Assembly: GCA_944363895.1 (NCBI GenBank)
Contig: CALVVP010000069.1
Location: forward strand, 1 to 6,897
Direction: 5' to 3'
DNA from: an uncultured Bacilli bacterium
GTDB taxonomy: Bacteria > Bacillota_I > Bacilli_A > RF39 > UBA660
DNA: 6,897 nucleotides
The notes under the pieces are model-generated. The model made no database searches and had not been told where the DNA came from. It worked only from the letters and a program-made list of their open reading frames with translations. Shown here piece after piece: positions 5,797-6,897 of this stretch (within the stretch, counting starts at the first letter, position 1; every line of letters starts with the position of its first letter). The translations under genes were made by a program, and so were the position numbers.

Positions 5797-6516
5797 ATGG
5801 GAAGAGCTTATGAAGTAAGAAAAGCTAGTATTCAAAAAACAGGAGCAGCGCGTGGCAAAATTTATAGTATGTATGCTAAAGAAATATATCAAGCTGCAAA
5901 AAATGGGGGAACTAGTTTAGAAAGTAATTCGGTTTTAAAACGATTAGTTGAAAGAGCTAAAAAAGAACAAGTTCCTGCTGATATTATTAAAAGAGCTATC
6001 GATAAAGTAAATAGTGGGGTTGATGAAACATATACTAAAAATACTTATGAAATGTTTGGTCCAGCTGGTTCTACTTTAATTATCGAATGTTTAACAGATA
6101 ATGTCAATCGTACTGTTAGTGATTTAAGAGCAGTTGTTAATAAATGTCATGTTAAATTAGGTAATGTTGGTAGTGTGTCTTATAATTATGATCATTTATG
6201 TGTCGTTAGTTTTAAAGGATTATCTTTAGAAGATACTTTGAATACTTTGATTAGCGATGATGTTGATGTTAAAGATATTGAAGAAGATGCTGATGAAATA
6301 GTTGTTTATGGTGACCCACAAGATTTGTTTAAAATTAAAGAATCGATTGTTAAAGTATTACCAAATGTTGTTTTTGATATGGATGAAATAACGATGTTAC
6401 CGAAAGAGAAAATAGAATTAACTGGTGATGATTTAGAACTATTTAATAAATTATTAACTATGTTAGATGAAGTTGAAGATGTTTCAAATGTCTATCATAA
6501 TGTTTCCAATGTTTAA
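5797..6516 (+). CDS. YebC/TACO1-family protein, YebC-II (YeeN-like) type
   Basis: This 239-aa cytoplasmic protein is colinear with E. coli YeeN over its full length. It has the start MGRAYEVRKASIQKT, KIYSMYAKEIYQAAKNGG (21-38), RAKKEQVPADIIKRAIDK (53-70), ETYEMFGP-like (79-89), TDNVNRTVSDLR (100-111), GSVSYNYD (125-132) and the terminal VYHNVSNV. The family was long annotated as transcriptional regulators (PmpR). Work on the mitochondrial homologue TACO1 and on bacterial YebC-II proteins instead supports a role in translation, especially through proline-rich stretches. I favour that role here. The ATG has GAGGTGA with 6-nt spacing. It is the last gene of the rnc operon and is followed by a hairpin terminator that starts at the stop codon. 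Confidence 0.93.
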   Translation: MGRAYEVRKASIQKTGAARGKIYSMYAKEIYQAAKNGGTSLESNSVLKRLVERAKKEQVPADIIKRAIDKVNSGVDETYTKNTYEMFGPAGSTLIIECLTDNVNRTVSDLRAVVNKCHVKLGNVGSVSYNYDHLCVVSFKGLSLEDTLNTLISDDVDVKDIEEDADEIVVYGDPQDLFKIKESIVKVLPNVVFDMDEITMLPKEKIELTGDDLELFNKLLTMLDEVEDVSNVYHNVSNV

Positions 6517-6540
6517 TTGTACTTAAATTGTACAATTTTT
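6515..6540 (+). terminator. intrinsic terminator after yebC
   Basis: AATTGTAC (6515-6522) and GTACAATT (6530-6537) form a perfect 8-bp stem with a 7-nt loop. The transcript then continues as TTT-C-TTTT. The left arm starts inside the stop codon TAA (6514-6516). The stem is weak (only four GC positions in total), but its placement between an operon end and a new promoter supports it. Confidence 0.65.
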
Positions 6541-6553
6541 CTTTTGTTTAATC

Positions 6554-6582
6554 TTGACTAATAACTTGTTTTAAGATAAAAT
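6554..6582 (+). promoter_or_regulatory. promoter for the small ORF and pilin-like gene
   Basis: TTGACT (6554-6559) and TAAAAT (6577-6582) are exactly 17 bp apart, one of the best sigma-A-type matches in the window. Transcription would begin near 6589, leaving a 5' leader of about 19 nt with AGAGGT at 6595-6600, before the ATG at 6608. No terminator is seen before the pilin-like gene at 6810, so both genes are probably on this transcript. Confidence 0.75.
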
Positions 6583-6594
6583 TTATATAGAAAT

Positions 6595-6600
6595 AGAGGT
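6595..6600 (+). promoter_or_regulatory. ribosome binding site of the 51-aa ORF
   Basis: AGAGGT lies 7 nt before the ATG at 6608. It matches the Shine-Dalgarno type used by yebC and the lipoprotein gene, and is a main reason to treat this short ORF as translated. Confidence 0.6.
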
Positions 6601-6607
6601 ATTTGAA

Positions 6608-6763
6608 ATGAAAAAAGATGTATATGAATTAGCAAATTGCAAACCTGGGGGGGGGCAAAATCTTTATAAAATAAGGGTAAATTGCCAATTTCATAATTTA
6701 AAACAAGAAAATTATTATCGTTTAAACCTTTTTAATCCTTACAAAAAATATTGTTTATTTTAG
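6608..6763 (+). CDS. small ORF (51 aa) with a nine-G tract, unknown function
   Basis: An ATG-to-TAG ORF of 51 codons begins MKKDVYELANCKPGGGQ and ends NPYKKYCLF. It has a strong promoter (6554-6582) and a well-placed AGAGGT, and a pilin-like gene follows 46 bp after its stop. I recognise no family. The product is Lys/Asn/Tyr-rich and basic, with Cys11, Cys26 and Cys49, and has no signal peptide or membrane segment. Codons 14-16 are GGG GGG GGG, a homopolymer of nine G (6647-6655) that is extraordinary in this AT-rich sequence. With eight or ten G the frame would close after about 20 residues, so only the nine-G form is open. It could be a leader peptide, a phase-variable small protein, a remnant, or an ORF affected by a sequencing error in the tract. 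Confidence 0.45.
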   Translation: MKKDVYELANCKPGGGQNLYKIRVNCQFHNLKQENYYRLNLFNPYKKYCLF

Positions 6764-6809
6764 ATAAAACACTAAAAAATAGTGCATAATAGAAGTGAGG
6801 AGAATAGAT

Positions 6810-6897
6810 ATGAAAAAAGGTTTTACATTGATTGAATTATTAGGAGTAATTATATTGTTGGCGATAATCTCTTTAATGGCAACGCCAATAATTTTAA
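6810..6897 (+). CDS. type IV pilin-like / competence pseudopilin, N-terminal part (cut by window edge)
   Basis: The visible 29 codons begin MKKGFTLIELLGVII and continue as a long hydrophobic helix. This is a classic prepilin N-terminus: a short basic leader, the G4/F5 cleavage site for a PilD/ComC-type prepilin peptidase, the conserved Glu at +5 of the mature protein (E9), and the hydrophobic segment that anchors the subunit and packs in the filament. It could be a major competence pilin (ComGC-like), a minor pseudopilin or a type IV pilin; the missing C-terminal part would decide. The ATG is preceded by GAGGAG (6797-6802) with 7-nt spacing. It is probably transcribed from the promoter at 6554-6582 together with the 51-aa ORF. 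Confidence 0.88.
   Translation, partial: MKKGFTLIELLGVIILLAIISLMATPIIL

Noticed and set aside
6632..6692. Resemblance of GCAAACC-like and G-rich pieces to a c-di-GMP-I (GEMM) riboswitch, tempting because a pilin gene follows
   Set aside because: Only CAAACC is shared. The conserved GGGACGCAAAGCC-like core and the tetraloop receptor pattern are not present, and the region is an open reading frame.
6770..6784. Hairpin CACTA-A5-TAGTG between the small ORF and the pilin-like gene as a terminator
   Set aside because: The stem has only 5 bp and no T run follows, so transcription most likely continues into the pilin-like gene.
6785..6790. CATAAT as a separate pilin promoter
   Set aside because: There is no -35 box at proper spacing, and the start would fall in the ribosome binding site at 6797-6802.

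Overview
The window looks like a chromosomal stretch from an AT-rich, low-GC Gram-positive bacterium, most likely an uncultured Bacilli/Mollicutes-related lineage. This rests on strong A/T codon bias, AGGAGG- and AGAGGTGA-type ribosome binding sites, sigma-A-like promoters and Firmicutes-type proteins. UGA is used as a stop (yidD and rnc both end with it) and tryptophan is TGG, so the Mycoplasma genetic code does not apply. The exact taxon is inference.

Layout. Positions 1-122 (minus) hold a two-tRNA cluster, tRNA-Ile(GAT) then a cut-off tRNA-Asn(GTT), behind a good promoter at 142-170. Positions 202-798 (minus) encode a short class I glutamine amidotransferase of the peptidase C26 (PuuD-like) type. 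It is divergent from an SDF/DAACS-family amino acid or dicarboxylate symporter (874-2097, plus), with a perfect 10+10 bp palindrome between them. The symporter gene converges on a minus-strand operon, and both final genes stop inside one shared bidirectional terminator (2084-2110).

The minus-strand operon (3998 down to 2102) encodes three envelope proteins: YidD, a lipoprotein with a ZnuA/TroA-like fold signature but without the family's histidine ligands, and a slipin (SPFH/band 7). yidD and the lipoprotein gene overlap by 4 bp. Divergently, the plus strand carries rnc (RNase III), an unrecognised 345-aa gene overlapping rnc by 8 bp, and a YebC/TACO1-family gene of the YebC-II (YeeN-like) type, followed by a hairpin terminator. 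The two divergent promoters share a mirrored GGTATAATT and sit so close to the start codons that leaderless transcripts are possible.

The last 360 bases contain a strong promoter (6554-6582), a 51-codon ORF with a good ribosome binding site and an unusual run of nine G (6647-6655), and the first 29 codons of a type IV pilin-like/pseudopilin gene that runs off the window. Most of the window is ordinary core-genome material. The parts most worth a second look are the His-less metal-binding-protein homologue in the YidD-slipin operon, the poly-G small ORF ahead of the pilin gene, the unknown gene between rnc and yebC, and the altered substrate and cation motifs of the symporter.
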